Shown piece by piece: positions 62,301-64,000 of a stretch of DNA of 64,000 nucleotides. Source of the DNA: Rotaria socialis (Eukaryota; Rotifera; Eurotatoria; Philodinida; Philodinidae); the NCBI GenBank assembly GCA_905331475.1, contig CAJNYU010004617.1, positions 132,036 through 196,035 of the forward strand, read 5' to 3'. The position numbers were made by a program, and so were the translations under genes. Each line of letters begins with the position of its first letter. Within the stretch, counting starts at the first letter, position 1. The notes beneath the pieces are model-generated. The model made no database searches, had not been told where the DNA came from, and saw only the letters and a list, made by a program, of their open reading frames with translations.

Positions 62301-63952
62301 TATAGAAGATGAAGAAGAAGAAAATCACATTATTGATTGACAATATTTATCACTTCTATGTAAATCTTTGCCTATAGGAAATAGAACAATGTAATATTTG
62401 TTTTCTTTAACATGTGACTAGATATATTAACTAAACATAAACGTATGAATAATGCGCCAAGAATAAATCAGCAAACCAATTGATGAAAATTACCGAATTG
62501 GTTTTTTCGAAGTAATGGAAAAATTTCCAAGTGATTAAAATTACTCTTTAACAGTTTTCGGAAACACTGAATAACAACATTGATCTAATTATGTTGAAAA
62601 TTGATAGTTTCATGCACTAAATAAACTTCATGCACATGTACTCTGTTGAATAATGCTATTTTACATTTATATAAACGAACTAATATCCTCTACGTTTATA
62701 TATATATATATATATATGGCATATTTAGTCATGTTACTCGTTTCAAATATAATCATACATGAATTTCTATGAATATAACTATCCAATGCCTATTTTATAT
62801 GCAATCAGCTGCTTTACTCGAATAGACGTTCTTGAGAAAATGTTAACAAAATGGTTGATTAGATACAGCAAGTATAAAATTATCAAGGTAGTGAATCCTG
62901 GTTATTGATCATTTTTTTAAATTCAGATTTTAAATATAGCATTATTATACTTTATATTGATACAATGTCATTGAAAAGATTTATTTAACATTTGCTCTCG
63001 TTTTTTTTTCTTTTCATGTCAACATTTTCTATTATTTATTGGTCAAACTAGTTTAGTAGAAATATATTCATTGAAAGAGATTAGCAATTTTTAACATTAT
63101 GATCATTCTTTTTAAAGTTCTCATTACAATAGTGAGAATTAACGGATTTAAATTTTTTCAAAGAGTATTCACTATCTGCACCATAACACTGACTCATTGA
63201 CGGCTAAAAAATTCCCATTGACATTTCCCTTTTCAAATGAAAACAAAACAAAGAAAACTTCTGCTTGTGTTTTAGTGACATTTTGTAATGAGATTCTTTT
63301 TTCCCTATTTTCTTCAAGTGTCTGCAACACTATTTCTATTATCTCACTTGTAGACACATCATGCTGTTAGTAGTTAGGAAGTTGCTGATTATCAGAAAAT
63401 CTCATGGTTTCATTTTTTTTTCTTTTCTTTTAGTTATATATAACATTATCAGAGTTATTTCTAATTTTTCTTCTTCTAATTAGAACTATTATCATTAATA
63501 TTCGTCTAGTGAAATATGTATTATTTATGAAAATAATTATTCTATTTTTATTTATATGACAACACGTTTAGAATTCTATTTTTTTGTTATGAGTATTCAA
63601 AATCAATTATATTCATGAAATAAACTCATTTCAAACAATTAATCTTTTGCTTCATAATACAAATAAGATTATATATATATTTGGGTTTAAAAGACTGTGA
63701 AAAGTAAAAGATTCGTCAATTTCATGACGATTATTAACTTGAGATTGTCTTAGTAAGTATATTATCGTTTCATTTTTGTGTATCAACATTCGATCATCTA
63801 CCCCCACATGAATATGCTTTTAGATGATAAGACCACGTCTTGCATAGATTGACAAAAGTCATGAGAGGTGAGATATCAGTAAATGTCAACCATGCTCTGC
63901 ATATTTATACGTCTGCTATAGAATAAGATCAATATTAAAATTATAGGCGACT
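59362..63952. other. 4.6-kb stretch without a recognisable gene
   Basis: No exon with both coding character and joinable splice sites was found on either strand. Short minus-strand frames at 60440-60646, 61029-61217 and 63172-63357 are noted as rejected. A (TA)n run of about 22 bp lies at 62696-62717. It should contain the promoter of the next gene just before 63953. Confidence 0.4.
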
Positions 63953-63992
63953 ATGACGACAAGAGCACGTGTCAAGCCAAGAAAAGCGTCAA
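63953..63992 (+). CDS. First coding exon of a gene running off the window (partial)
   Basis: ATG at 63953 opens a basic N-terminus (MTTRARVKPRKAS) that ends in phase 1 at a canonical GTAAGT donor in the last bases of the window. The pattern (short basic first exon plus a strong donor) matches other genes here. The product cannot be named from 13 residues. Confidence 0.5.
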
Positions 63993-64000
63993 GTAAGTAA

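Noticed and set aside
1-64000. tRNA, rRNA, CRISPR arrays, bacterial operons, telomeric repeats
   Set aside because: I looked for tRNA T-loop motifs, regularly spaced direct repeats and simple telomere units and saw none that hold up by eye; a covariance-model scan was not possible.

Overview
The window looks like nuclear DNA of a small, intron-rich, AT-rich animal. A bdelloid rotifer (Rotaria/Adineta type) fits best. The basis is mostly 40-75 nt introns with GT..AG ends, animal-specific families (nuclear receptor with ligand-binding domain, MAP kinase, TRIM-NHL, PCGF, CCDC39, XK-related, lamin-tail), and decayed NHL-repeat and FLYWCH/MULE sequences of a kind common in bdelloids. The organism call is inference. 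I joined exons by hand using splice signals and reading-frame phase. In the main models (qRRM protein, nuclear receptor, MAP kinase, TRIM-NHL, CCDC39, C2, SH3, Ser-rich) every exon joins in frame.

Layout. 0-6 kb, minus strand: a vWA-domain protein, a lamin-tail-domain protein and a ten-exon hnRNP F/H-like splicing factor. 7.6-10.4 kb, minus: an NR1-like nuclear receptor. 11.7-13.2 kb, plus: a MAP kinase with an unusual T-S-Y activation lip. 14.6-18.5 kb, minus: a TRIM-NHL protein. 18.7-24.0 kb, plus: the axonemal ruler CCDC39 (19 exons, 949 aa), divergent from the TRIM gene across about 250 bp. 26.5-27.0 kb: a small C2 protein with a visible TATA box. 27-30.7 kb: no intact gene, some gene-like relics. 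30.8-31.9 kb: a coiled-coil protein. 32.4-33.8 kb: a Ser-rich protein with two possible first exons. 36.8-41.6 kb: an SH3-like protein, also with two possible first exons. 42.7-43.6 kb: a 936-bp element with about 200-bp inverted repeats and TA target duplication. 45.2-48.1 kb: a divergent XK-related membrane protein.

49.9-58.1 kb is a gene graveyard. It holds an NHL-repeat pseudogene split by inserted inverted-repeat elements, a multi-exon pseudogene of unknown family, a FLYWCH/MULE transposase-like pseudogene, and several palindromic or tandem repeats. It is followed by an intact Polycomb RING (PCGF3/5-like) gene at 58.6-59.4 kb. About 4.5 kb follows in which I see no gene, and the first exon of another gene begins at 63,953.

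I see no operon-like or defence-type system. The observations most worth checking are the T-S-Y MAP kinase, the apparent poison exon in the nuclear receptor, the paired alternative first exons, and the element-riddled island.
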